A stretch of 64,000 nucleotides of DNA from the NCBI GenBank assembly GCA_029194665.1, contig JARFXO010000005.1:310001-374000 (forward strand), written 5' to 3'. The stretch is from Nitrospira sp. (GTDB taxonomy: Bacteria; Nitrospirota; Nitrospiria; Nitrospirales; Nitrospiraceae). Below the pieces are notes generated by a model that saw nothing but the letters and a program-made list of their open reading frames with translations, had not been told where the DNA came from and did not search any database. The translations under genes and the position numbers were made by a program. Numbering within the stretch: the stretch's first letter is position 1; each line of letters opens with the position of its first letter. Shown here one piece after another: positions 9,494-18,831 of the stretch.

Positions 9494-10351
9494 ATGCCTT
9501 TGGCGAGCGAACTGGTTCAGTCCTGCACCACTGTCCTTACCTTGCCGGAGATCTACTTCCGTGTGCGAGATGTGGTGGACGACCCGAAGTCGACCATGGA
9601 TGACCTTGCCGAGGTCCTTAAGCTGGACCCGGCCATCTCGGCCAGGCTTCTTCGCATTGTCAACTGCCCCCTCTATGGATTTCCCAAACAGATCGACACC
9701 ATCTCTCGCGCCGTCAGCATCGTCGGTAGGCAAGCCATCAATGATCTCGTCACCGCAACGACTGTGGGGCGGACCTTCTCCGGGATGCCGATTCAACTCA
9801 TGGACGTCTCGATGTTCTGGCGCAAAAGCGTGCTCTGTGCCCTGCTCGCCAGAAGGATTGCTACAGCCTGCGGCATAGAGGACAGCGAGCGTTTCTTCCT
9901 CGAAGGCCTGCTGCGCGATATCGGCCATCTCGTCCTCTACCAGACCATCCCGCAGCGTGCGCAGTCTGCTCTCATTGAAGCGGGCTATCTCGGAACCTCT
10001 CTGGCCGAGGTGGAGCAGTCCAACATTGGGTGCGACTTCGCGGAAGTGGGAGCCGAACTCATTCGGGCCTGGGGGATGCCTGTCCAAATCGAACAGGCCA
10101 TCCGCTGTCAACTGAGTCCAAACGATGCCGGTGAATTCATCCTCCACGCGTCGATCGTTCATCTGGCCGGCGTCGTCGCCGATTACGAAGAGTTCGAGCC
10201 GAGTCGCCGCCCTGCTGCAATGCCGATCAGTCCCTATGCCATCACCGCCACCCGGTTTGCAGCGGCCAGCCTCACGGCACTGCTCACGGATGCTCGAGCC
10301 AAGCTGCAAGATACCCTAGCGCTTATCCGTCCTCGTGCCATGGCCGCCTAA
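9494..10351 (+). CDS. HDOD-domain signalling protein
   Basis: 285 residues, essentially a single HDOD domain (non-catalytic relative of HD phosphohydrolases). Visible features: LVQSCTTVLTLPEIYFRV start, AEVLKLDPAISARLLRIVN, the SRAVSIVGRQAINDLV helix, and LLRDIGHLVLYQ in place of the catalytic HD motif. HDOD proteins act in signalling, often downstream of two-component or c-di-GMP systems. It converges with a second HDOD gene 170 bp away on the other strand. No operon. Confidence 0.8.
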   Translation: MPLASELVQSCTTVLTLPEIYFRVRDVVDDPKSTMDDLAEVLKLDPAISARLLRIVNCPLYGFPKQIDTISRAVSIVGRQAINDLVTATTVGRTFSGMPIQLMDVSMFWRKSVLCALLARRIATACGIEDSERFFLEGLLRDIGHLVLYQTIPQRAQSALIEAGYLGTSLAEVEQSNIGCDFAEVGAELIRAWGMPVQIEQAIRCQLSPNDAGEFILHASIVHLAGVVADYEEFEPSRRPAAMPISPYAITATRFAAASLTALLTDARAKLQDTLALIRPRAMAA

Positions 10352-10521
10352 TTCCGCAGACATTGTCCATGATCAGAAAAAGGTCCCAAGTCCGTTTAAT
10401 GGGAGTTCATCGCCCCATGTGGTTACGGTAGTCGGCCTTCCGATTCGGCGGCTTATCGCGTGATGGAACTCAGGCGGGTGACCAATTACCGTGGGGGCGT
10501 CGCGCTGTCGCAAGCGCCAAG

Positions 10522-12093
10522 CTACAGTATGCCGGCCAATCGATTCAGACCCAACGTCGTCTGGGCGAAAAACAGCCGGAATACCTGGCAGTCTTGAGAT
10601 AATACCGGTTGGTTGGTGGTTGCTCGATCACAGAAGATGAGCCCAATCGGTTTTGCTCCAACCCGCAACGGCGCCATGATCGCCGACGTCGGTCTCCAGA
10701 CCTCGATAAAATCATGTTTCAGAATCCCGGCCTTCCGGTCTAAAAAGTTGGGAACGAGGAATGGATCGGCCCGCTTGAGAACCGTGAGAAAAAACTGATG
10801 CTCTCGGCTCAGTGAACCTGAAAGGGACCGGAGGTAGGGTGTCGGAGGTGCCACACCAAGCACCAGTCTTCCAACCAGCAGATCACTGTCGTTTTGGTTC
10901 AGAAGCGCCAGGCCTATGCGGTCAAATCCGGCATCCCGATGTAGGGATTGCACAAAAGCCCCGAGTAGGCCGTTGAGGTCGCTTGCAGCTTGGAGCGAGT
11001 CCTGAAAGGCTTGGAGTGTTTCAAGCGGCTTGGCCAGAACGGGAGCAACCGATTCCTCTCGCGGTGGGAGCGTTGCCTGCTCTTTGCCGAGCGTGCCTTT
11101 GATGGGGGGCGGATGCGAGAGTGATTCGGTGGCGTCCTCCTTGGGTGGTGGTGCCATGGCTTCATGGGAAGAATCGATTGCCAACCCCATGGAGCGGATG
11201 AGTTGACGTCCCCGATCCATAGCCCGAATCGTCAACTCAGCGAATAGGCCAGAAGAGAGTCTGCTTCCAAGCTGGAGAGTTTTCTTGGCTTCCTCAATAG
11301 CGGTTTGCGAGGCTGGACCGGTGAGCACCTCGACCAGCCGAATGGACCCGGCGACGACACCTCGGTAGGTTTGAAGCCCGCTTTGCCAATGCCCCATCGC
11401 CAGTTCTTCTGGATGACGGAAGAGCTCGATCAGATCGTCCGGCAGGTTCCACATCTGGGCCAACGCTTGGGCCAAGGTCAGCCGTGGTATACCAATGAGG
11501 CGCGTCTCTTGAAGCGCACATTCCGACGGGCGCTTGGATTTCTTGGAAATAGCCTGGAGAGCAAGAAAGAGGTCCGGGTCCTGGTAGGCGATGGCCAGGT
11601 CCCCGATCGAATAGAGGAGTGCGCCGGTAAACAACTGCCCCGGCTGTGAGTATCCAATGGCCATTCCCAGTTCGCCGGCATAGGTCGCTGAGAGAAGAGA
11701 CTTGGCGATCAAGGTTCGGAACTCGTGTTGGCGAACCGGCCAATGTTGCAGCTGTTCGACAAGATGTGCCGCAGCAACGAGGGACCGAACGGTGTCGAGC
11801 CCGAGCCAACTGACAGCATGGGGAACCGAGACAATCGTCTGCTGTGGGCTGTAGGCGATGCTGTTCGCAACTTGCAGAACTTTGCACGTCAGCCCATGGT
11901 CTCGGCTGATCACCTGGGCAAGATTCACGGCGTTGGACTGAGGTCCCATGTGATTCAGGATTTGCTGACAAGTTGATTCCAAAATTGGGAGACAGCGGCT
12001 GGATTCATCGAAGAGAGGTCTGAGGTTCTGATGGAGGCGAGGGCGGATGGAGTCGATGAAGACCGATTCCGAGGCTGCGTTTGACGAAGGCAT
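10522..12093 (-). CDS. HDOD and GAF-like domain protein
   Basis: 523 residues. Residues about 15-230 form an HDOD domain (LPILESTCQQILNHM, AQVISRDHGLTCKVLQVANS, SVPHAVSWLGLDTVRSLVAA, LLYSIGDLAIAYQ). A Pro/Glu-rich linker follows, and residues about 350-520 look like a GAF-type sensor (LNGLLGAFVQSLHRDAGFDR, GLALLN, IMAPLRVGAKPIGLIFCDR). The architecture suggests a sensor that couples a small-molecule or redox input to HDOD output. The lipoprotein cluster upstream on the same strand ends 133 bp away, so co-transcription is possible but unproven. Confidence 0.75.
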   Translation of the reverse strand: MPSSNAASESVFIDSIRPRLHQNLRPLFDESSRCLPILESTCQQILNHMGPQSNAVNLAQVISRDHGLTCKVLQVANSIAYSPQQTIVSVPHAVSWLGLDTVRSLVAAAHLVEQLQHWPVRQHEFRTLIAKSLLSATYAGELGMAIGYSQPGQLFTGALLYSIGDLAIAYQDPDLFLALQAISKKSKRPSECALQETRLIGIPRLTLAQALAQMWNLPDDLIELFRHPEELAMGHWQSGLQTYRGVVAGSIRLVEVLTGPASQTAIEEAKKTLQLGSRLSSGLFAELTIRAMDRGRQLIRSMGLAIDSSHEAMAPPPKEDATESLSHPPPIKGTLGKEQATLPPREESVAPVLAKPLETLQAFQDSLQAASDLNGLLGAFVQSLHRDAGFDRIGLALLNQNDSDLLVGRLVLGVAPPTPYLRSLSGSLSREHQFFLTVLKRADPFLVPNFLDRKAGILKHDFIEVWRPTSAIMAPLRVGAKPIGLIFCDRATTNQPVLSQDCQVFRLFFAQTTLGLNRLAGIL

Positions 12094-12226
12094 AGGGGGG
12101 ACTCTGGTTGAGGGTCAGAAGCTCTATCGGTCAAAACTCTATGGAGCTTAAGAGCATGAAGCCGTGGAAGAAAGTGCGCACGATCGGGCATCAAGCGATC
12201 CTGGATTTCGGCTGGATGCTCGCGAG

Positions 12227-12817
12227 CTATTCGACAGAGTGGCTTTCCAGGAAGACCGCCTGTTCCAGGGTACGGAAGAACCGTTGGTAGGGCAAGGGAT
12301 CTTCGACGGCGCGAAGATAGGACTGAGCACTGGCTCGGACAATGAGCTGCGACTCGTTGCGGTTGCGGACTGTGACGGTCAGTCGTACAAGGTCGCTGCG
12401 GTGGTAGAAGGGGCCCCAATCTCGATAGTTTCTGGTGAGGAACAGGAGCGTGTCCGGCTGATAGAGGAAGTAGGATGGGTAGGGGAAGGTCGGTCGCTCA
12501 AATGCAGCGTATTTCTTTGCGGACACGATTCCCAGTTCCTCATCCAGCACTTCGATCTTGCAGTTGAAGTCCTGCAAGGTCATGACGATCGCCTCGAGCA
12601 TCTTTCGCCGATCATTGGTGTCGAACACGCGTGATTGCGCGGCTCGGACCTTCACCTGACTGTCCTCGGATAACCAGATCTGCGACCGCGCGTCCGATTG
12701 CTTTTCATGCCGCATTTCGTAGGGCGAACAGGCCGGGGACCACACCACCCCGGCGAACACTGTCAGAAGCAGCCATCGGAGCGGAAGTGCCGAACCCGGT
12801 GATGTATCGGTGGTCAT
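12227..12817 (-). CDS. Envelope lipoprotein, paralogue 1 of 3
   Basis: 196 residues. The N-terminus has a hydrophobic segment ending in a lipobox-like WSPACS, so it is probably a lipoprotein. The body shares with its two upstream neighbours the pattern SRVFDTNDRRKMLEAIV, TLQDFNCKIEVLDEELGIVSA and a C-terminal YQRFFRTLEQAVFLES. Its ATG overlaps the stop of the upstream gene by 4 bp (ATGA), indicating translational coupling. A central Tyr/Phe-rich insert (PYPSYFLYQPD) is unique to this copy. Function unknown. Confidence 0.65.
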   Translation of the reverse strand: MTTDTSPGSALPLRWLLLTVFAGVVWSPACSPYEMRHEKQSDARSQIWLSEDSQVKVRAAQSRVFDTNDRRKMLEAIVMTLQDFNCKIEVLDEELGIVSAKKYAAFERPTFPYPSYFLYQPDTLLFLTRNYRDWGPFYHRSDLVRLTVTVRNRNESQLIVRASAQSYLRAVEDPLPYQRFFRTLEQAVFLESHSVE

Positions 12818-13263
12818 GACGATGGGTTCGACTCCCCAGGGAGAAACAGCGCCCGTTGCAATACGACGAAGAAGTTCTGATACACCTTTGGGTCTTCAAT
12901 GGGTTGGTTGTTATAGATGACGTTGGCGCGAATACTCATTTTCCCCCCTGTCGCTTCCCGCACCGTCACAGTGATCGTGACGACGTCATAATAGTTCGGT
13001 TCGGCGAATCGTGCGGCGGTGACAAGTCCCAGGTCTTCATAGGCCCGTTCAATGATGAACCCCAGATCTTGTAGGGTCGCGATGACGGCTCGGATGGTGG
13101 CGTTGCGGTCCGTCACATCGAAAGTCCTGGTCTGGCGGCTGCGGATCTCCATCTGCGCATCAGTCAAGAGGAACAAATCTTGCTGGGCTTCCGGCGCGGC
13201 GCACCCCTGCGAGGAGACTACTCCGGCAAGCAGGATGCCGATGCAGATCATGTTGCTGTGCAT
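12814..13263 (-). CDS. Envelope lipoprotein, paralogue 2 of 3
   Basis: 149 residues from the ATG at 13263, preceded by GGAAAGG at 6-nt spacing; an ATG 15 bp further upstream lacks a good site. The signal ends in the lipobox VSSQGC. The core TRTFDVTDRNATIRAVIATL, QDLGFIIERAYEDLGLVTAARF and C-terminal YQNFFVVLQRALFLPGE matches the flanking paralogues. It overlaps the next gene by 4 bp. This is the shortest copy and close to the minimal domain. Confidence 0.65.
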   Translation of the reverse strand: MHSNMICIGILLAGVVSSQGCAAPEAQQDLFLLTDAQMEIRSRQTRTFDVTDRNATIRAVIATLQDLGFIIERAYEDLGLVTAARFAEPNYYDVVTITVTVREATGGKMSIRANVIYNNQPIEDPKVYQNFFVVLQRALFLPGESNPSS

Positions 13264-13287
13264 CGTGAGCCTTTCCATGGGGTGGCT

Positions 13288-13851
13288 TCAGATTCGATGA
13301 GCCTCCAGAAACACGGATTTTGAAAGCTTCGCGAAAAATTGTTGATACACCACCGGATCGTTGACCATCTCCATATATTGCGCACCGGGCGGAATGTAAT
13401 CGTAATCGACTTGGCCATCTCCCTTCCAGACGACCCGGTAGAATGCAATGCGAACTTCGTGATGAGTTGCGTCGGGGTTGAGCGGGCGGGACACGAGGGC
13501 CGCGACGATCTTGTGATGTAGGTCTACCGGTTGCCGGACTTTCCCGAAGGAGAGGAAGAACCATACCGTCCTCCCGATCTCTTGACCGTACTCACGGGCA
13601 CTTCGCTCCTTCACCGCGCGCAGGAAGCCGACTTCCCGTTGACTTTCATCAATTTGAAAGCCCAAATCCTGAAGCAGAGCGGCCGAAGCGGAGAGCAGTT
13701 CATGCTCATTCGCCGTTTCGAAAAACCTGGTCTGCATCACGCGATGCGTCAGAATCTCCGGCGTCAGCGCAAAGAAATCGGCCGGCTTAGTACTGGAAAC
13801 ACAGCCGCTGAGAAGCGTGAGTGTCAGGATTGAAAGCCGCCACCTGCCCAT
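13288..13851 (-). CDS. Envelope lipoprotein, paralogue 3 of 3
   Basis: 187 residues from the ATG at 13851 (MGRWRLSILTLTLLSGCVSS), which gives a textbook lipoprotein signal with lipobox LLSGC; a longer open frame upstream overlaps the BamE-like gene and is rejected. Core: QTRFFETANEHELLSAS, LLQDLGFQIDESQREVGFLRA, and C-terminal YQQFFAKLSKSVFLEA. It is the first of the three paralogues in transcription order and carries an extra 60-residue middle segment. Function unknown. Confidence 0.65.
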   Translation of the reverse strand: MGRWRLSILTLTLLSGCVSSTKPADFFALTPEILTHRVMQTRFFETANEHELLSASAALLQDLGFQIDESQREVGFLRAVKERSAREYGQEIGRTVWFFLSFGKVRQPVDLHHKIVAALVSRPLNPDATHHEVRIAFYRVVWKGDGQVDYDYIPPGAQYMEMVNDPVVYQQFFAKLSKSVFLEAHRI

Positions 13852-13888
13852 CACAGCAATTGTGGCGGGGATGCATCCCACCGGCTGA

Positions 13889-14281
13889 TCAGAACTGAGT
13901 GGCGTTGTAGGCAAAGTCCCTGACCTTTTTCTCTTCGTCGTACTTAATGATGATGGTGAGCGTCCGTTGGCGCTGAGTCCGCACACGGTCATTTGAGGCA
14001 TTGCCCAGAATGATGATCGTCGCATAGGACGACCTGGTCGAGTCTACACGATCGGTCGAGACCCTATCATAGATCCAGACCTCTCGTCGGTTCTCGTCCG
14101 TGGTCACGATATTGGGAGTCCCGAGGAGTTCGGCAACCTTGGAAGCGGGCATCCCGACTTTGATCTCGCCCTGCACCTTGCCGACGGTGATGCGGTCTTC
14201 TTCTTTCGAGGCGGGCTTCCCGCCGCAGCCCGCGGTGATCATGAACAGACAAAGGCTCAGGATGCTCCATATAGATTTCAT
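13889..14281 (-). CDS. SmpA/OmlA (BamE-like) lipoprotein
   Basis: 130 residues with a lipoprotein signal (LSLCLFMITAGCGG). The SmpA/OmlA motif is visible: VGKVQGEIKVGMPASKVAELLG-TPN, then REVWIYDR. The family includes the outer-membrane assembly factor BamE but also many unrelated periplasmic proteins; the C-terminal strand LTIIIKYDEEKKVRDFAY is typical. First gene of a four-lipoprotein run in which it precedes the three paralogues by 37 bp. A structural envelope role is an inference. Confidence 0.65.
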   Translation of the reverse strand: MKSIWSILSLCLFMITAGCGGKPASKEEDRITVGKVQGEIKVGMPASKVAELLGTPNIVTTDENRREVWIYDRVSTDRVDSTRSSYATIIILGNASNDRVRTQRQRTLTIIIKYDEEKKVRDFAYNATQF

Positions 14282-14616
14282 TGAAACCTCCCCTTTCTGT
14301 CGGCTCGGTGTGACGCGGACTCGTCTAGAAGGATAGGCTACTGTCCCTAAGGCTGCCTGTCAACGGGCGAGATCAGGAAAGCACGTAATAGTCGTCGGCA
14401 CGTCATGTTCCTGTTGCCATAACGAGCTTCTCGCAGCAGCTTGCGGAGAAAACCAAACTCACCTCAGAGTCCGCCGTTAGCTCTCGTCGTCAAAGCGCTA
14501 CATTAGAAACATTCGTAAAATCAATGTCTTGAGTGGAAGCTCAGGCTCGATCGCGAAGGTCTCGATGGGCAATCTGGGAATACCGGGCAACGATGTGTCT
14601 TCATCCTCACCAGAAG
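14282..14616. other. Intergenic between two minus-strand genes
   Basis: 335 bp between the GlnE-like gene (ending at 14617) and the BamE-like lipoprotein gene. I see no gene, tRNA or clear terminator. The lipoprotein operon promoter must lie in the lower part, but no good -35/-10 pair stands out. Confidence 0.4.
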
Positions 14617-16896
14617 TCACACCTTCCCAAACGTCCTGGAAAAAAACTCCTTCACCTTTCCCATATGCTCCTGGACATCTGTTTCCAGATGGCTTGCTCC
14701 TGCTTGCCAGTCGTCGGTGGTGTAGCCCACACGGCGGGCGAGGAAGATGAATTCGTCGGAATCGACTGGGGGGAGGACGCGGTCTTTGGCATTACCGCGT
14801 ACCATGCGGAGACCGTCGATGAGCATGCGGATGAAGAAATAGGCTTTGCGGAGAGACTCGCCGTCTTGTCTCGTGACAATGCCACAATCGGCAAGGGCAG
14901 CCAGAGCCTGCATGGTGTTGGGAGTATGCAGGACTGGAAGTCGATGGCCGTGCATGATCTGAAGGTACTGGATCGCATATTCGATATCGACGATCCCGCC
15001 GAGGCTATGTTTGAGGTTAATCGTGCCTCGCTCCACGAGTTGCTCCAACTGTTGCCGGCGTAAGTCGAGGGCGACAGGAAGATCCCAAGGTTGGCCGTTG
15101 TAGACATAACTATCACGATGGGTCTCGACTCGCCTACCCAGAGCTGCATCGCCCGCCACATACCGCAATTTGATCAACGACTGGCGCTCGAACGGGGCGG
15201 CAAAACCTCGGCTACTGTAATAGCTGGTGATTTCATCAAATGGATTTGTCAGCGAGCCCTTCCCACCGTGAGGTCGGAGGCGTACGTCCAGATGAAAGAT
15301 ACCTTCTTGCTTGGCCTCGATCCACTGTAAGAGTTCGGCGCCGAGTCGCTCAAAGTATTCGCTGTTCTCGATCGGCTGCTTGCCGCCGGTCCGGCCTGCG
15401 TCGCCATAGACGAACATCACTTCAATATCAGAGGCATAGCCCAGTTCCCTGCCGCCGAATTTGCCTAAGCCGAGAACGGTGAAGGGACAGAGTTTCTTGT
15501 TCGCCAAGCGCGGTGGGCCATAGAGCTTGTTCAGTTTATTCTGGCAGTCCTTCAAGCTTCGATCGACGATGACTTCGGCCAGTTGAGTCAGGGCGGCGGA
15601 GAAATCCGGCAGGGCCGTATCCGGCTCGACGATATGTTTCATGTCGATGCGGAACAGCTCGCGATCTTTAAAGCTGTTCAGCACCACCTTACGGGCCTCG
15701 TCGGTTTTGGCCCGATTCACCAGGCGATCAAGTTCTTTGCGAAGCGTCGCTCGTGGCATCATGAGGGGCGCATCCCGGTAGTCTTGCAGCAGCGGCAGGA
15801 GGTTGCTGTACTGGCGACGCAGAAAGTCTTCCCAGAGAAAATCGCTGGCGCCGAGCAGACGGGCGAGCAGAGGAAAGGTCTTCTTATCGCTGAGAAAGGC
15901 CAATGCTTCCTGCTGGGCCCTGCCCTTTGCCTGTTGCATCGTTAGATCGAGGAACTGATCAAAGGCTTCCAGGGCCTTGGTCGGGTCGGGAGCCCAGGTG
16001 AGAGCATGGGTGAACTGCTTGATGAGGACGGCCGTCAGGCGCAACTGTTGCTGATCGGCCGCATCGGTGAGCTTTTGGCCGTGGCGGTTGCGGACATAGA
16101 AGCGATCATGAATCTTCCCGTCCTCAACGTCGAACTGCGCTTTGGAGATATATACATCACGCATCGCGAGGGCGTTGGCGAAGGCGTACAAAAAGGCCGG
16201 AGTGTCGTCTGACCGGATGTCCATGACGGTGTCAGTGGGCGAGTGGCTGTTGTCAAACATGATCCGTACCGGATTGAGCAGGCCGCTGAAGGACCCGCGT
16301 CGCCTACCGAGTTGTTCGACCAGACGCCGATTTACAGCGAACCGCGCCTCCTCGAATTGCCCTGTGTCGAGCAGGGTGATCACCGAATGGAGCGCGTCCG
16401 ACAATTGGTCCTGTTGGGCCAGGTCCAGCTCTGCGCCTGGTACCGGAAGGACCCGGAAGATATCCACGATCTTTTTTCGACTCAGACCCGGGCTGCCCTT
16501 TGCGCGGACACGCGGTCTGTATCCTGTCCAACCGGCGCGGGCGGTTTGTGAAGCGGTTTTTTCGGCAAAGGTATAGATATGTCCTTCCTCAATGTTGAGG
16601 CCGAATGCTGAGAGCAGGCCGCAAATCATGGCGAATTCGGAGAAGTGGTCGTAGGCCACGATCGTGATCTCAAACCGCTTGTCCGGTTGTTCGGCAAAGG
16701 TGATGTGACAGGGATGTTCCGGCGTCAGTTGAGCCGTCAATCGGACATGCCGGGCAATCGTCTGAGGCTCAAACCGCCGGAAGTACTCCTGGTCCATGCG
16801 GGCGAAGAAATCGAGAAGTAGATCGGATGGAATGTCTGGACAGAGCGGACGAACCGAGTTGAGAAGCGATGTGCGATCAGGAGAACCGATCGGCAT
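14617..16896 (-). CDS. GlnE-like single-domain nucleotidyltransferase with ACT-like region
   Basis: 759 residues. Near residues 60-115 the segment RFEITIVAYDHFSEFAMIC and LLSAFGLNIEEGHIYTF looks like an ACT fold as in GlnD. Around residue 470 a single GlnE nucleotidyltransferase core occurs: LGLGKFGGRELGYASDIEV, with FHLDVRLRPHGGKGSL further on and the helical C-terminal domain (LKHSLGGIVDIEYAIQYLQ). ELGYASD resembles the adenylyl-transferase half of proteobacterial GlnE, but the second metal ligand is Glu (D-I-E rather than D-x-D). It diverges from a second half-GlnE gene 64 bp away. Probable target is GS Tyr397. Could alternatively be a regulatory nucleotidyltransferase of other specificity. 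Confidence 0.75.
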   Translation of the reverse strand: MPIGSPDRTSLLNSVRPLCPDIPSDLLLDFFARMDQEYFRRFEPQTIARHVRLTAQLTPEHPCHITFAEQPDKRFEITIVAYDHFSEFAMICGLLSAFGLNIEEGHIYTFAEKTASQTARAGWTGYRPRVRAKGSPGLSRKKIVDIFRVLPVPGAELDLAQQDQLSDALHSVITLLDTGQFEEARFAVNRRLVEQLGRRRGSFSGLLNPVRIMFDNSHSPTDTVMDIRSDDTPAFLYAFANALAMRDVYISKAQFDVEDGKIHDRFYVRNRHGQKLTDAADQQQLRLTAVLIKQFTHALTWAPDPTKALEAFDQFLDLTMQQAKGRAQQEALAFLSDKKTFPLLARLLGASDFLWEDFLRRQYSNLLPLLQDYRDAPLMMPRATLRKELDRLVNRAKTDEARKVVLNSFKDRELFRIDMKHIVEPDTALPDFSAALTQLAEVIVDRSLKDCQNKLNKLYGPPRLANKKLCPFTVLGLGKFGGRELGYASDIEVMFVYGDAGRTGGKQPIENSEYFERLGAELLQWIEAKQEGIFHLDVRLRPHGGKGSLTNPFDEITSYYSSRGFAAPFERQSLIKLRYVAGDAALGRRVETHRDSYVYNGQPWDLPVALDLRRQQLEQLVERGTINLKHSLGGIVDIEYAIQYLQIMHGHRLPVLHTPNTMQALAALADCGIVTRQDGESLRKAYFFIRMLIDGLRMVRGNAKDRVLPPVDSDEFIFLARRVGYTTDDWQAGASHLETDVQEHMGKVKEFFSRTFGKV

Positions 16897-16960
16897 AAGC
16901 TTCAGTATACCCGAATGGTTTCATTGTGCGTAGAGGAACGGGTCAGTATAATGCCGCGCC

Positions 16961-18646
16961 ATGAGTCATTCCTCTGTACCGCCGCTATTCCCACGAGTTC
17001 CGTCTCGGGTTCACAATCCCACGTCTAACCCGGATCCCAGCCCCGTTTTGCTCGCTGCCAAGCGGAATGTCGAGGAAGTGCGAGCCATCTTGTCCGCCTA
17101 TGGCCTGCATGATCTCGACCAAGCCGACCGCAACCTCGATGCAATGGCGGGTGACCCGGCCCAGCGCCGGCGGCTGGCCGATATCCTCCCGATACTGATG
17201 GAATCGATTTCCCGGACGGCCGACCCTGATCAGGCGCTGAACCATTGGGAGCGTTTCCTGGGAAACGTGGCCCCTACAACCTTTCTCGACTATTTGCGAG
17301 GCTGGCCCCGCATGCTCGACCTACTCTGCGTCATCTTCGGCAGCAGCGACGCCCTGGCCTTTACGCTGATCCGGGACCCCACGTTGGTCTATTGGTTGGC
17401 CGAAGAAGAGGTCCTATCCCGACCTCCGACGCGGAAGGGGATGGAGGACGCGCTTCGCAAGAGCATCGGGCACCTGACTTCCACGGAACTGAAGCTGGAC
17501 GCTCTGAGACGTGTGCGCCGACGGGAAATGTTGCGCATCGGCGTGCGGGATCTCCTCCGCCTCGCCACCATACCGGAGACGACCGGCTCCTTGTCCGACT
17601 TGGCCTGCCTGCTGATTCACGCCGCCTATGAGATTGTCGAGTCTGATCTCAAGCGGCAGTATGGCATTCCCATGCATCGAACTCGGCGGGGACGATGGGT
17701 CGAGACGAAGTTTGCCGTGATCGGGATGGGCAAGCTCGGGGGACACGAACTGAATTACAGTTCCGACGTCGATCTGATCTACCTCTATGAGTCGCATCAT
17801 GGAGAAACCAGAGCGCCGAGAGGGGTGCGTGCCGCCATACCGGCCGGCGTCGGCATTTCCAACGAAGAATATTTTGAGATTCTTGCCCGCGAATTGACCA
17901 GGGTCTTGATCGAACCCACCAAAGAAGGCCACGTTTTTCGAGTCGATTTGAGATTACGGGCGGAGGGATCCGTCGGTCAATTGGCGCGCTCGCTGGAAGC
18001 GTATCGGAAGTATTATGCCGCACGTGGACAGGTTTGGGAACGATTGGCACTACTGAAGGCTTGGCCTGTGGCAGGTTCCTACGAAGTCGGACAGGTGTTT
18101 CTCAAGCTGGTCAAGCAGTTCGTGTTGGGAGAAAAGATGGATCGGGATCAGGCATCGGCGATCGTACAGGATGTTCGTGCGGTCAAGGATATGATTGACG
18201 CCAAAATGACGGACCGCGGCCATGCGCAACGCAATGTGAAGCTGGGGACCGGCGGAATCCGAGAGATCGAGTTTTTCGTACAGACCATTCAAATCTTGGT
18301 AGGGCGGAAGGTGCCGGCACTACTGGATCGGAGCACGCTCGGTTCGCTGAACCGGCTGGCTCAGAAGAAACTGCTTTCGATCGAAGACCGTGATGCCTTG
18401 ACGGCCGCCTATCTGTTCCTACGCGATGTCGAACACAAGTTGCAGATGGTCCATGATCTACAAACCCACGCTCTGCCACACGACGGTGTTGAGCTTGAGA
18501 AATGTGCCGTGCGGATGGGATATATGGAGAAGGATCGTATAGAAGCCCGCAAGCGCTTCGCGGCAGACCATGCCAGACATACGAAGGCGGTGCATGATCA
18601 GTTTGTCTCGTTTTTCTGTCAGCCCGAGCGGTCTGCCCTCTCTTGA
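16961..18646 (+). CDS. glnE: GlnE-like half: GS adenylyl-removing-type domain
   Basis: 561 residues carrying one GlnE unit only: an N-terminal helical region (FLDYLRGWPRMLDLLCVIFG), the nucleotidyltransferase motif GMGKLGGHELNYSSDVDL with intact D-x-D, FRVDLRLRAEGSVGQL, and the helical GTGGIREIEFFVQTIQ segment. ELNYSSD is the form seen in the N-terminal, adenylyl-removing half of E. coli GlnE. E. coli GlnE is about 950 residues with two such units, so this is a free-standing half; the other half-like protein is divergently encoded from 16896. Together they may reconstitute the bifunctional GS adenylylation enzyme. Confidence 0.8.
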   Translation: MSHSSVPPLFPRVPSRVHNPTSNPDPSPVLLAAKRNVEEVRAILSAYGLHDLDQADRNLDAMAGDPAQRRRLADILPILMESISRTADPDQALNHWERFLGNVAPTTFLDYLRGWPRMLDLLCVIFGSSDALAFTLIRDPTLVYWLAEEEVLSRPPTRKGMEDALRKSIGHLTSTELKLDALRRVRRREMLRIGVRDLLRLATIPETTGSLSDLACLLIHAAYEIVESDLKRQYGIPMHRTRRGRWVETKFAVIGMGKLGGHELNYSSDVDLIYLYESHHGETRAPRGVRAAIPAGVGISNEEYFEILARELTRVLIEPTKEGHVFRVDLRLRAEGSVGQLARSLEAYRKYYAARGQVWERLALLKAWPVAGSYEVGQVFLKLVKQFVLGEKMDRDQASAIVQDVRAVKDMIDAKMTDRGHAQRNVKLGTGGIREIEFFVQTIQILVGRKVPALLDRSTLGSLNRLAQKKLLSIEDRDALTAAYLFLRDVEHKLQMVHDLQTHALPHDGVELEKCAVRMGYMEKDRIEARKRFAADHARHTKAVHDQFVSFFCQPERSALS

Positions 18647-18831
18647 AAGCTGCCTTGAAACCAGCGAGTTAAGAACGGGAATTCCGCAACTGGGTGTAAC
18701 AATGTACTCGGTAATCGTGAATTCGTAAGGTCTCTATCTTTCTGGATAGGAATGCTTCGTGTTAGGGAGCGAGTTTGAATCAACTATTCGGATTTTACGT
18801 CGACCCTCGTTGCGTACAAGGAGGTGCGCTG

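Noticed and set aside
13852..14025. Extended N-terminus of lipoprotein paralogue 3
   Set aside because: It lies over the BamE-like gene in another frame; the ATG at 13851 gives a proper lipobox signal.
18775..18831. Earlier start of the Ig-like lipoprotein
   Set aside because: No ribosome site and it would bury the lipoprotein signal; the ATG at 18832 has AAGGAGG at ideal spacing.
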